From positions 1-64,000 of the forward strand of contig JAAVTG010000591.1 in assembly GCA_011947345.1 (NCBI GenBank): a DNA stretch of 64,000 bases, written 5' to 3'. Source of the stretch: Phytophthora quininea. Lineage: Eukaryota; Oomycota; Peronosporomycetes; Peronosporales; Peronosporaceae. The number at the start of each line of letters is the position of its first letter. Position 1 is the stretch's first letter. Shown one piece after another: positions 42,560-54,356 of this stretch. A program made the position numbers and the translations under genes. A model generated the notes under the pieces. It was not told where the DNA came from. It saw only the letters and a list, made by a program, of their open reading frames with translations, and searched no databases.

Positions 42560-44259
42560 GGACAAGTGCTGCATGGAGGTCTGAAGTGACATACTTCAGC
42601 TCCGTTCCCTTGGACATAGCGACCAGGTTGGAAGGACGACAGTGTTTACCGATTGTTTTAACCTTTTCTTAAAAAAAAAAACATGATGATGTCCTTCGAC
42701 TTGCACGCTTTAGGTATGATAGCGGCAGCTAGAAAGACAGATGTCCGTGGCACCACCTCGCTTTTCCTGCCTTGGGTGACGACTATTATTTTTGTGCTCG
42801 AGATATTATTTAAAACGCAATGTCACCTCTGCGTGGACAAGTCGGAAGGCCATCCACGATCGCTTTGCCTGTTTTTTGGTCCATCACAGATGACTTCCTT
42901 CCTCTGCAGGTTTTCCACGTCCAAGCCGGAGATAACACATTGTTGTACTGCTGCAGCAAAAACGCACTACGGCACAAAGGAATTGTCCATTGTCTCTCTG
43001 ACGCCGCGCTCGCACATTATCTCTTGGGAAAGATGCCACTTCGTGAAGATCAGCGGTCGATCTTAGATCACGCCCAGTCGAAGGTCGAACTCTGGCCAAA
43101 GGATTTAGAGTGCCAAAATCCAATTTTGCGTCTACGCTGCAAAACGAGGACAATTTCAACGACGCTCTCGGAACTTCGAGTTCGGCGTCGGTTTGGTTGG
43201 AAAAGACCTGAATCGCTAGCTCGGGTCAGCCGCTCGAGCCCCACAGCCTTTCCTTTGCCATCGGAAAGATCTGTGCGCGGTGGGAGATGCTTTCATGGGC
43301 TCACAGCGCAGACAACGAGCCATCCGTCGAAGCTTTATTGCAGCAAACACACGGACGTGTCCTCATCTCTGACGATGACTCATCAGCTTTGGAGCTCTCT
43401 CAACTGATGGTAGAAGTCGCAGGTGTTTGCAGTGTGGTGCGATCGCGTGACGTTTTCATCGTTCCAGCTTGTTCCACTGCATCTGCCGATGTCATTTTCG
43501 CCAAGGTGCCTGCTGTGACCGAGCCGCCTCAAGTCTGAGCGTAGATGACCTTGAGCTGCGTGACAACTGCTTGCTGGCTGTCGAGAAGCTCTGGTCCGTT
43601 CGGGGCGGCATTTACTGGCCGCCGACGCAGACAACTACGCCAACGGCATCTGCACTAGACTCGCTGTGGTTGTCGTCGTATGGCAAACTGCCCCAACTGC
43701 CCCGAACTGCCCCAAACGCCTCAAAGCAAGCACTGCTGCGGCTAATGTGATGCTCAGACCAGGCACCGCGTGGCCATCGTGAAATCCCCGAGATGTTCCT
43801 CGGTGCATGGCAAAACATGGCAAACTGCAGGCAGTTGAGCTAGTTGAAGTTGTCAGCCAATCACATTTCACGGCAACATGTAGCGTAAAAATCGTAAAGG
43901 ACTGCTTCCTGCAAGAATACGTGGTCTCGGCGTGGATTCCGAGGCTCATACCATCGCCACCAACTTGCGGACATTGCGGAGATTGTTTCTCGAGCGATTC
44001 CAACCCCAGGATCACGATATCCAAGCAAGAATTCAAATGGCGGTGTATTCGCCAGCCAAACGACGACACTCCAAGCACCGAAAGAGGGAGTAGCACTGTC
44101 TGTCGAAGACCCGCGGTCGAGACCTTCGAACGCTGCAATGTTAGCGGTCCTGGTCGTCCAAATGTGCTGCTGCAGCCTCATCGACACGAGATCGTCGTGA
44201 GATTTATTTCCTGACGCCGGCACAGCTTGACAGAAAATATTCGTCGTCAGAATTGAGGT
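42560..44259 (+). repeat. Module U1 left arm
   Basis: The most divergent arm copy. It adjoins the H 3' flank and matches the outer right arm (61049-62720) in reverse, about 93% by eye over the outer 250 bp. It contains plus-strand protein-like frames (VFHVQAGDNTLLYCCSKNAL, HCLSDAALAHYLLGKMPLRE; and later LISDDDSSALELSQLMVEVA) split by a TGA and frame changes. A 9-bp duplication (ATTGCGGAG, near 43973-43988) is unique to this copy. It ends at AATTGAGGT. Confidence 0.75.
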
Positions 44260-45651
44260 CAGGTGGTGCCTGACGGAGTGGTCTGGCGAAGAGAAAAGCC
44301 CGCAGTGCAGGTGTCAAAAATCCTCGATGCCTCTGGTTCGATGTGCCAACGAGTCATCAGATACTGCATGTGTGACTGAATTTGCAGGAGCTGGTGGCAT
44401 CTTGTTTTTTTTTTGTTTTTGCAGCAAACGCTTGGTAGTCCACGTGGCCCACTCCGTGCCAACCTCCGCGTTAACTGCAGGCAAGTCTTTTGAAGTTCCC
44501 ACGACCAACAGCGCCGAAGAAACCCAACGAAGCAGAGCTTGGGTGTGCAGCGTCCAGGTCGCCCCGTGCAGTGGGATCTCTCTCCTCTAAAAGTGCACGA
44601 TAATAAATGAAGCCTCGGACAGTAGAAGATCCGGACAACAGCGATACGCTCTTGCAAGTTCACAAATTGATCAAGTAATCTTTGAAAGCGCAAGCTCCAG
44701 CAGCGGTCGGTTCTTGAGCAAGTGGGAATCTTCGATGCGCGTGTTCCTCTCCAGATGCCGTTTACCACTTGGTTGCAACGCGCCACTTCCTCCGCAGCCG
44801 GAACAGTAGCCCGCAACCAGTGCAATCAGGAACAACCAGACCTGGGGGATATATGATAACCTCACTTTGCCAACTCGCCGCAAGTAGAAACCACTACCCG
44901 TCCGCCATATTGCCAGCTTGTTTCTAGTCGCATCGGCGCCATCTAGAGTTTTTTTTACCAGGTTCCCTGCTGCCGTACGCCAACGAATGTGCAGCAGTTG
45001 GAGCTGCGCCCAGCAGGTAGTATGGAGAACAGGTTTTCATCGTCATCAACTTCCAGAGAGGCGTCACTTGAATCTCTTGACATGCCCCGAATATTAGCAC
45101 GACACCGGCATGCATCTGAAATTGCCGCAGCTTCATTCATGTTGGCCATCGATGTCTTGCTGCAGCTCACGTCTTTGCGTCGAAAGGGGCTGGCGCGTCA
45201 CTTGTCGGTCCGTCGTGCTGTTCTGCTGCAACAACAACTAACTATAGCAGCTCGGATTGACTTGTAACAAATCCAGCGGCCAGACTAAAACTTCGAGGGT
45301 CCATCCAGGATTAGGCAGGGATCGGGTCGCCAGGAAGAGTCTTACGTACGGAATTGAGCTCCTAAACAATGGGACGTAACTTCTTGTTTACAGCTTTGAC
45401 TTTGACTTAGTCCGTCCCTCTTTACGAGGGACTTGAAAGGGATTGCATTGGTCCTCTTTGCGTTCCAAGTTGGAACTTCCAATTCACCCGGGCCAGACCA
45501 GAACACGAGAGGACCGAGGCGTTCATGTCTGCATGCTACCAGTCGCTGGCGTCGAAGTGATCTCCTACCGTTAGTCTGAATTGATTGCGATCGATTTAAA
45601 TTTACCATGGTTTCGACAGATTCCAGAACTTTCGCTGGGTGAAGGCGGTCC

Positions 45652-45716
<65 letters not shown>

Positions 45717-47328
45717 AAGGAGCCCTGACCGGGACGACAGCAATGCCAGCGATTGGCGCATCGAAAACGAGTTGCGAGGGCGCTTCGAGTGCCTTCTGAC
45801 CGAACGAATGCAGGCTGCATTATGCAGCGCTGCAAAGCTGATTCTTGCTCCGTATTTGCAAGAGTCCACTGCCGCCTGCTTCGGAACAGCCATGTCCCCT
45901 CGAAATGAGCAGCACTCCAAGTGGTAGAATCTTCTGCCCGGGGCAGTCTCTTCGGAGACCGTCATGCAGACTCCGTGCAAGTGGCGTTTTGGTTGACAAT
46001 AGCACCGACCAATTCCAACTACGGCAGCGATTGATTGCGCTCGTCCAGGACGTTCACCATGCCAGTGATAATGTGGTTTGGTCGCCCCCAAAGAACCCCA
46101 AAGAACCCCAAAGAAGTTCATGCGCTCAGTCCATGGACGCGTCGATTGCTATCGAAGCTGGAAGCCGTTCACGTTGATGTCAGCTCCACTGCTAGACGCA
46201 TCGCTTCCTGAGCCAGCTCGATCCATGATTTTACCTGCATTGGCATTGCACTGAGAGCGGATAGACTCCAGTGTTTGATGTGCTCGTGTCGAAGACGTGG
46301 AACCCGTGGAGCTGGCTGGTTTCGGATGATAGTCGGCAGGAAATCCATGTCAATGCTTCCAGTTGCTGGAGACTGGTCTGCAATGCTCATCAACAATGAC
46401 CACTGATACTCTCCGAGGACAGGCAGCGCTGACCAAGATAATCCCAGTCCTCGTGCCAAGTGCCGTTCCTTCTGAAGAGCAGCAGTTGTGAGAGGGGTCG
46501 TCGGTCACCATGACGCGTTCATCATCGAGCCGTGTTCGATGCAACGTCCGATCGCTGTCAAAACTGGCAGCGCAACTTCGAGGAGATGCCGCCTCTGCAC
46601 GTGTAAATGGATTATGTTGGTCACAGCACACCGAGACCCGCGGCTATATTGCTGGCCCGTTGGTCTAGTTTGGATCCATGAGCTAGTGCATCGCAGCGCG
46701 GCAGCAAGAAGACAATCACACCGATATTGCTATACAAGTTTTTTTCTCGCTGCTATAACTCGAGACGCAAGTTCAACGATCCCGGTTGGATGTGTTCCAC
46801 GAGGCTGTCCTCGTCGCGCCACTGCCACTGCCGCTGTCCGGTGCTTGCTTGCAAACAGAAAGTAACCCACGAGGTGCGATGAGCACAGAAGTAATAGCGG
46901 CATTAAGTGTTGCCCCCTGGGAGGAGTTTCTGTTCCGGTTATGGTTTAAACGACCGCCGTTCCTGATTGCGTCGAACGAAACCAGCACGCATGGTCTTGT
47001 TCCACTGCAGCACATGGAGGCACGTTGGATCTCTAGCAACGTGTCCTGGATAACTCACATTTCCCAACACCTGACGCACAACATGTAATCCTATCGAAGC
47101 AAAGACGTTTGTTGTGAGCGCTGATGCGGCAGCCAATATTGTAGACGCAGATGGCCAAGGTCAACGATTTCGGATCGATTCGCGATAAATACCTGACCAA
47201 GGTTTGTCAACTCTTTTATGGGCAACTCCTTTATGTGAAAGCTGTGGCATTACGACGCGCTATTTTCCAAACAACGTGGCAGCAATGGTTTGGCGTATCT
47301 TGCGAGCGCAGTTGCAGGAGAAGAGAGC
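44260..47328 (+). repeat. Module U1 core, forward orientation
   Basis: 3,069 bp of unique core. Plus-strand protein-like pieces in order: MENRFSSSSTSREASLESLD (45021), a GA-repeat-linked DWRIENELRGRFECLLTERM (about 45756), NSTDQFQLRQRLIALVQDVH (about 45997), PWEEFLFRLWFKRPPFLIAS (about 46918) and MAKVNDFGSIRDKYLTKVCQ (47151). They could be exons of one decayed gene; no family is recognised. The minus strand also has open frames, so strand is uncertain. Confidence 0.6.
45656..45715 (+). repeat. (AG)30 microsatellite in U1 core
   Basis: Sixty uninterrupted bases of AG. The same tract is 29 units in U2 and 28 in U3. In frame it would encode Glu-Arg repeats on this strand and Leu-Ser repeats on the other. 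Confidence 0.97.
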
Positions 47329-49012
47329 ACCTCAATTCTGACGACGAATATTTTCTGTCAAGCTGTGCCGGCGTCAGGAAATAAATCTCACGACGATCTC
47401 GTGTCGATGAGGCTGCAGCAGCACATTTGGACGACCAGGACCGCTAACATTGCAGCGTTCGAAGGTCTCGACCGCGGGTCTTCGACAGACAGTGCTACTC
47501 CCTCTTTCGGTGCTTGGAGTGTCGTCGTTGGGCTGGCGAATACACCGCCATTTGAATTCTTGCTTGGATATCGTGATCCTGGGGTTGGAATCGCTCGAGA
47601 AACAATGTCCGCAAGTTGGTGGCGATGGTATGAGCCTCGGAATCCACGCCGAGACCACGTATTCTTGCAGGAAGCAGTCCTTTACGATTTTTACGCTACA
47701 TGTTGCCGTGAAATGTGATTGGCTGACAACTTCAACTAGCTCAACTGCCTGCAGTTTGCCATGTTTTGCCATGCACCGAGGAACATCTCGGGGATTTCAC
47801 GATGGCCACGCGGTGCCTGGTCTGAGCATCACATTAGCCGCAGCAGTGCTTGCTCTTGAGGCGTTTGGGGCAGTTCGGGGCAGTTCGGGGCAGTTTGCCA
47901 TACGACGACAACCACAGCGAGTCTAGTGCAGATGCCGTTGGCGTAGTTGTCTGCGTCGGCGGCCAGTAAATGCCGCCCCGAACGGACCAGAGCTTCTCGA
48001 CAGCCAGCAGAGCAGTTGTCACGCAGCTCAAAGTCATATCTACGCTCAGACTTGAGGCGACTCGGTCACAGCAGGCACCTTGGCGAAAATAACATCGGCA
48101 GATGTAGTGGAACAAGCTGGAACGGTGAAAACGTCACGCGATCGCACCACACTGCACACCACCTGCGACTGCTACCATCAGTTGAGAGAGCTTCAGAAGC
48201 TGATGAGTCATCGTCAGAGATGAGGACACGTCCGTGTGTCTGCTGCAATCAAGCTTCGACGGATGGCTCGTTGTCTGCGCTGTGAGCCCATGAAAGCATC
48301 TCCCGCCGCGCACAGATCTTTCCGATGGCAAAGGAAAGGCTGTGGGGGCTCGAGCGGCTGATCCGAGCTAGCGATTCAGGTCTTTTCCAACCGAACCGAC
48401 GCTGAACTCGAAGTTCCGAGAGCGTCGTTGAAAATGTCCTCGTTGTTTTGCAGCGTAGACGCAAAACTGGATTTTGGCACTCGACAATCCTTTGGCCAGA
48501 GTTCGACTGGGCGTGATCTAAGATCCGTCACTGATCTTCACGAAGTGGCATCTTTCCCAAGCGATAATGTGCGAGCGCGGCGTCAGAGAGACAATGGGCA
48601 ATTCCTTTGTGCCGTAGTACGCTTCTGCTGCAGTAGTACAACAATGTGTTATCCCCGGCTTGGACGTGGAAAACCAACGGAGGAAGGAAATCATCTGTGA
48701 TGGACCAAGAAACAGGCAAAGCGATCCCATGGATGGTCCTCCGACTTGTCCACGCCAAGGTGACATTGCGCTTCAAACGATATGAAGGGTATGTATAGTA
48801 TACTGGCTCGAGTGCAAAAACAATCGTCATCGACCCAAGGCAGCATCAATGTCGAAGCGAGACGGTGCTACGTGTATTCGGACGTTTGTTTTTGCCTAGC
48901 TTGCTGTCGCTGTTGAATCCAAAGAGCTACAAGGAGGACACATCACAAAAACGGAAAGTAATAAAGTCAAGTTCAGACAATTGTTAAGTACTATTGTCCT
49001 TTCAACCTGGTA
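47329..49012 (-). repeat. Module U1 right arm (inverted)
   Basis: About 1.68 kb, reverse complement of the left arm. The last 230 bp (48780-49012) are a diverged version of the sequence next to gene H in the outer arms, ending CAACCTGGT. A GCCCCGAACT tandem repeat (47873-47893 area) is conserved in all arms. Confidence 0.75.
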
Positions 49013-49171
49013 GACAAGATGGGAGTAATTGCTTGGTATCTTGCACCAACCTTCGTCAGCGAGGAAAACTTCAACGACGCTCTCGGAACTTCGAGTTCAG
49101 CGTCGGTTCGGTTGGAAAAGACCTGAATCGCTAGCTCGGATCAGCCGTTCGAGCCCCCACAGCCTTTCCCT

Positions 49172-50800
49172 TTTACTACACACCCAGACGAAGATGACAA
49201 CGTATGGTATCGCCCAATGCTCTACATGATCCAATTACGCTATGGCAACTTCGCCCGCCCGCGATCGAGTGATTTCTTACTTCAAAACCCACCGAAACCA
49301 GCGGGCTGGAGGTCGAGCATGCTACCTTTGTGGTGGAGACACTTGCTACGGGAGTGGAACATAATTAAATGGCCAGCCCCGGAGTCGATTCACTACAACA
49401 GAAGAAAAACACTGCAGAAGGCGTTATTCACCCCAATTTGGTTGAGCAAGTTGCCTGAATTTCAGGTACTGGATACGCGAAGTCCAGCAAGTCCGGCGAA
49501 GTCCCTGGGGTCAGGGTCAAACGCCTTTCGAGCACTCTGTCGGGAACTGGCAAAACATAAAAGTTATGTTTTGCCGCCTTCCTGGGTGCCAATCGCGGCT
49601 GGCCGTCGTCAACGGCATTTTTCACGGATGTCTGCTCCGAGATTCATCCAATACTTGGGACGAAAGTGCTTCCGCATGACATTTTCGTGCTCTACCATCA
49701 AATGAGCCGATTATTTCATCGCTTACTACCGCATCCGGACGAAGGAGGAATGCAGGAGTCGGAAACACAAAATTCACCACCGATATTTGGGACCAAGCTA
49801 AGCAGCTCATTGCCAACAGGAGCAACTGCGCGATTTTCCAAAACCTACGATCGCAAGATTGGTGATTCTTCAGCAAGTCCCGGAGTTGATGCACCATCCG
49901 ATGGAAGACCTGGGGTGTCCTCGACAAAGGATTCATGAAACCTTGTCCAGTGTGATTTCTCTACGTGGATATCTACTGCCGGTAATTCATGATGTGATAG
50001 TACGAATGTGCTTCGGAGACCTCACAGTCGGTTCACGACTATACTTCCTCAGAGAACTAAATCCTACCTTCCAAAACTGCGTTCGTCCGGAATGCCAGGA
50101 TATCGAAACGGTAGAACACTGTTTTTTCACCTGCCCGTCAGTAGAACCAATGTGGAGCGAACTATGGAGCCGGTGGTCGAGGTTTTTGCGTCGATCTAAG
50201 CTGGAGGTTGCTACTCTTCCCAAGATTGCAAGACCTCCGTAGAGAGAATAAAGTTGATTAACTAGGTAAAGGATAATTCGTCTAGCTAGCTACCAAACTA
50301 ACAGGTAAGAAAAGAGTGATTTGGTCACAGTCGAGGTATCCAAATTCTTTGCTGGGGAGGTAAATTCACATCCTTTGGCGCCTCAAAACCCAATCGTATG
50401 AGGGCTTGCAAGACCTCCGTAGGAACTGGAGAAGTGAACACAAAGTACTGATACTTCTATGGAGGATCTACACAGCGATTGTGTTTCATGCAACATGGCG
50501 GCTCAGGAACGACATTCATTTCCAGAAAACGACAACTGGAGTGCCAAATATCCTCAATCTGCTGAACTCGTTCAAGATGCACTACCAATTCCTCTACCAA
50601 CACGCACATGAGCTTCATTGCAACCGCGCTACTGTGGTCTGCGTGCTGCAACAACTTGGCGTTGATCCGCCAGAAAATAACATCCCGGAACCCATGCACC
50701 ACACGTGGACGACACGAACGTAACTCTCACGGATAGATAGCTTAACACCTTCAGACGAGAAATCCGCTAAACAGTTAATCAATTCAATTTCATTCCTTCC
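49172..50800 (+). mobile_element. L1-type LINE ORF2 3' part, without TSD
   Basis: A relative of the LINE at 7.3 kb, plus strand. In successive frames: HPDEDDNVWYRPMLYMIQLR, then WRSSMLPLWWRHLLREWNII, then the zinc-binding region (VGSRLYFLRELNPTFQNCVR, ETVEHCFFTCP) and finally RIYTAIVFHATWRLRNDIHF with stop at about 50723. The 3' end reads AGTTAATCAATTCAATTTCA and TTCCTT, like other copies. It carries a nested 163-bp insertion. Because it sits at a deletion of arm sequence and no flanking repeat was found, it probably arrived by recombination. Confidence 0.78.
50226..50422 (-). mobile_element. Nested LINE 3' fragment with 17-bp TSD
   Basis: 163 bp (50243-50405) begin AGAGAATAAAGTTGATTAAC, the reverse complement of a LINE 3' end, and are flanked by TTGCAAGACCTCCGTAG at 50226-50242 and 50406-50422. 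Removing it and one repeat restores continuity of the host LINE reading across the site. Confidence 0.85.
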
Positions 50801-51289
50801 ATGCACCGCATGGCCATCGTGAAATCCCCGAGATGTTCCTCGGTGCATGGCAAAACATGGCAAACTGCAGGCAGTTGAGCTAGTTGAAGTTGTCAGCCAA
50901 TCACATTTCACGGCAACATGTAGCGTAAAAATCGTAAAGGACTGCTTCCTGCAAGAATACGTGGTCTCGGCGTGGATTCCGAGGCTCATACCATCGCCAC
51001 CAACTTGCGGACATTGTTTCTCGAGCGATTCCAACCCCAGGATCACGATATCCAAGCAAGAATTCAAATGGCGGTGTATTCGCCAGCCCAACGACGACAC
51101 TCAAGCACCGAAAGAGGGAGTAGCACTGTCTGTCGAAGACCCGCGGTCGAGACCTTCGAACGCTGCAATGTTAGCGGTCCTGGTCGTCCAAATGTGCTGC
51201 TGCAGCCTCATCGACACGAGATCGTCGTGAGATTTATTTCCTGACGCCGGCACAGCTTGACAGAAAATATTCGTCGTCAGAATTGAGGT

Positions 51290-52902
51290 GCTCTCTTCTC
51301 CTGCAACTGCGCTCGCAAGATACGCCAAACCATTGCTGCCACGTTGTTTGGAAAATAGCGCGTCGTAATGCCACAGCTTTCACATAAAGGAGTTGCCCAT
51401 AAAAGAGTTGACAAACCTTGGTCAGGTATTTATCGCGAATCGATCCGAAATCGTTGACCTTGGCCATCTGCGTCTACAATATTGGCTGCCGCATCAGCGC
51501 TCACAACAAACGTCTTTGCTTCGATAGGATTACATGTTGTGCGTCAGGTGTTGGGAAATGTGAGTTATCCAGGACACGTTGCTAGAGATCCAACGTGCCT
51601 CCATGTGCTGCAGTGGAACAAGACCATGCGTGCTGGTTTCGTTCGACGCAATCAGGAACGGCGGTCGTTTAAACCATAACCGGAACAGAAACTCCTCCCA
51701 GGGGGCAACACTTAATGCCGCTATTACTTCTGTGCTCATCGCACCTCGTGGGTTACTTTCTGTTTGCAAGCAAGCACCGGACAGCGGCAGTGGCAGTGGC
51801 GCGACGAGGACAGCCTCGTGGAACACATCCAACCGGGATCGTTGAACTTGCGTCTCGAGTTATAGCAGCGAGAAAAAAAACTTGTATAGCAATATCGGTG
51901 TGATTGTCTTCTTGCTGCCGCGCTGCGATGCACTAGCTCATGGATCCAAACTAGACCAACGGGCCAGCAATATAGCCGCGGGTCTCGGTGTGCTGTGACC
52001 AACATAATCCATTTACACGTGCAGAGGCGGCATCTCCTCGAAGTTGCGCTGCCAGTTTTGACAGCGATCGGATGTTGCATCGAACACGGCTCGACGATGA
52101 ACGCGTCATGGTGATCGACGATCCCTCTCACAACTGCTGCTCTTCAGAAGGAATGGCACTTGACACGAGGACTGGGATTATCTTGGTCAGCGCTGCCTGT
52201 CCTCGGAGAGTATCAGTGGTCATTGTTGATGAGCATTGCAGACCAGTCTCCAGCAACTGGAAGCATTGACATGGAGTTCCTGCCGACTACCATCCGAAAC
52301 CAGCCGGCTCTACGGGTTCCACGTCTTCGACACGAGCACATCAAACACTGGAGTCTATCCGCTCTCAGTGCAATGCCAATGCAGGTAAAATCATGGATCG
52401 AGCTGGCTCAGGAAGCGATGCGTCTAGCAGTGGAGCTGACATCAACGTGAACGGCTTCCAGCTTCGATAGCAATCGACGCGTCCATGGACTGAGCGCATG
52501 AACTTCTTTGGGGTTCTTTGGGGTTCTTTGGGGGCGACCAAACCACATTATCACTGGCATGGTGAACGTCCTGGACGAGCGCAATCAATCGCTGCCGTAG
52601 TTGGAATTGGTCGGTGCTATTGTCAACCAAAACGCCACTTGCACGGAGTCTGCATGACGGTCTCCGAAGAGACTGCCCCGGGCAGAAGATTCTACCACTT
52701 GGAGTGCTGCTCATTTCGAGGGGACATGGCTGTTCCGAAGCAGGCGGCAGTGGACTCTTGCAAATACGGAGCAAGAATCAGCTTTGCAGCGCTGCATAAT
52801 GCAGCCTGCATTCGTTCGGTCAGAAGGCACTCGAAGCGCCCTCGCAACTCGTTTTCGATGCGCCAATCGCTGGCATTGCTGTCGTCCCGGTCAGGGCTCC
52901 TT

Positions 52903-52965
<63 letters not shown>

Positions 52966-54356
52966 GGACCGCCTTCACCCAGCGAAAGTTCTGGAATCTG
53001 TCGAAACCATGGTAAATTTAAATCGATCGCAATCAATTCAGACTAACGGTAGGAGATCACTTCGACGCCAGCGACTGGTAGCATGCAGACATGAACGCCT
53101 CGGTCCTCTCGTGTTCTGGTCTGGCCCGGGTGAATTGGAAGTTCCAACTTGGAACGCAAAGAGGACCAATGCAATCCCTTTCAAGTCCCTCGTAAAGAGG
53201 GACGGACTAAGTCAAAGTCAAAGCTGTAAACAAGAAGTTACGTCCCATTGTTTAGGAGCTCAATTCCGTACGTAAGACTCTTCCTGGCGACCCGATCCCT
53301 GCCTAATCCTGGATGGACCCTCGAAGTTTTAGTCTGGCCGCTGGATTTGTTACAAGTCAATCCGAGCTGCTATAGTTAGTTGTTGTTGCAGCAGAACAGC
53401 ACGACGGACCGACAAGTGACGCGCCAGCCCCTTTCGACGCAAAGACGTGAGCTGCAGCAAGACATCGATGGCCAACATGAATGAAGCTGCGGCAATTTCA
53501 GATGCATGCCGGTGTCGTGCTAATATTCGGGGCATGTCAAGAGATTCAAGTGACGCCTCTCTGGAAGTTGATGACGATGAAAACCTGTTCTCCATACTAC
53601 CTGCTGGGCGCAGCTCCAACTGCTGCACATTCGTTGGCGTACGGCAGCAGGGAACCTGGTAAAAAAAAACTCTAGATGGCGCCGATGCGACTAGAAACAA
53701 GCTGGCAATATGGCGGACGGGTAGTGGTTTCTACTTGCGGCGAGTTGGCAAAGTGAGGTTATCATATATCCCCAGGTCTGGTTGTTCCTGATTGCACTGG
53801 TTGCGGGCTACTGTTCCGGCTGCGGAGGAAGTGGCGCGTTGCAACCAAGTGGTAAACGGCATCTGGAGAGGAACACGCGCATCGAAGATTCCCACTTGCT
53901 CAAGAACCGACCGCTGCTGGAGCTTGCGCTTTCAAAGATTACTTGATCAATTTGTGAACTTGCAAGAGCGTATCGCTGTTGTCCGGATCTTCTACTGTCC
54001 GAGGCTTCATTTATTATCGTGCACTTTTAGAGGAGAGATCCCACTGCACGGGGCGACCTGGACGCTGCACACCCAAGCTCTGCTTCGTTGGGTTTCTTCG
54101 GCGCTGTTGGTCGTGGGAACTTCAAAAGACTTGCCTGCAGTTAACGCGGAGGTTGGCACGGAGTGGGCCACGTGGACTACCAAGCGTTTGCTGCAAAAAA
54201 CAAAAACAAAAACAAGATGCCACCAGCTCCTGCAAATTCAGTCACACATGCAGTATCTGATGACTCGTTGGCACATCGAACCAGAGGCATCGAGGATTTT
54301 GACACCTGCACTGCGGGCTTTTCTCTTCGCCAGACCACTCCGTCGGGCACCACCTG
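51290..54356 (-). repeat. Module U2 core, inverted orientation
   Basis: 3,067 bp matching the U1 and U3 cores as reverse complement, with breakpoints exactly at the AATTGAGGT / ACCTCAATT arm ends. Shared variants with U3 against U1 (for example near 52098-52130 and 52285-52315) show that it is closer to U3. Confidence 0.88.
52904..52961 (-). repeat. (CT)29 microsatellite in U2 core
   Basis: 58 bp of CT, the inverted counterpart of the AG tract of U1 and U3. Confidence 0.97.

Larger units (their letters stand above)
49067..51289 (+). repeat. Module U2 left arm, partly replaced by LINE sequence
   Basis: Arm sequence is present at 49067-49171 and 50801-51289. The part that corresponds to about 43250-43760 in U1 is missing and LINE sequence stands in its place. 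A one-base loss distinguishes it (ACACTCAAGC versus ACACTCCAAGC). Confidence 0.75.

Noticed and set aside
42820..43407. 195-codon arm ORF as an intact gene
   Set aside because: Its second half changes character, the natural reading moves to another frame, and the other arm copies are broken at different places.
43686..43725. Short tandem GCCCCGAACT repeats considered as CRISPR-like
   Set aside because: Units are about 10 bp, adjacent without spacers, and the genome is eukaryotic.
45342..46121. Long Leu-Ser repeat protein on the minus strand over the AG tract
   Set aside because: Any frame through a CT/AG run stays open; the reading on either side is not conserved in composition and the opposite strand gives equally long Glu-Arg frames.
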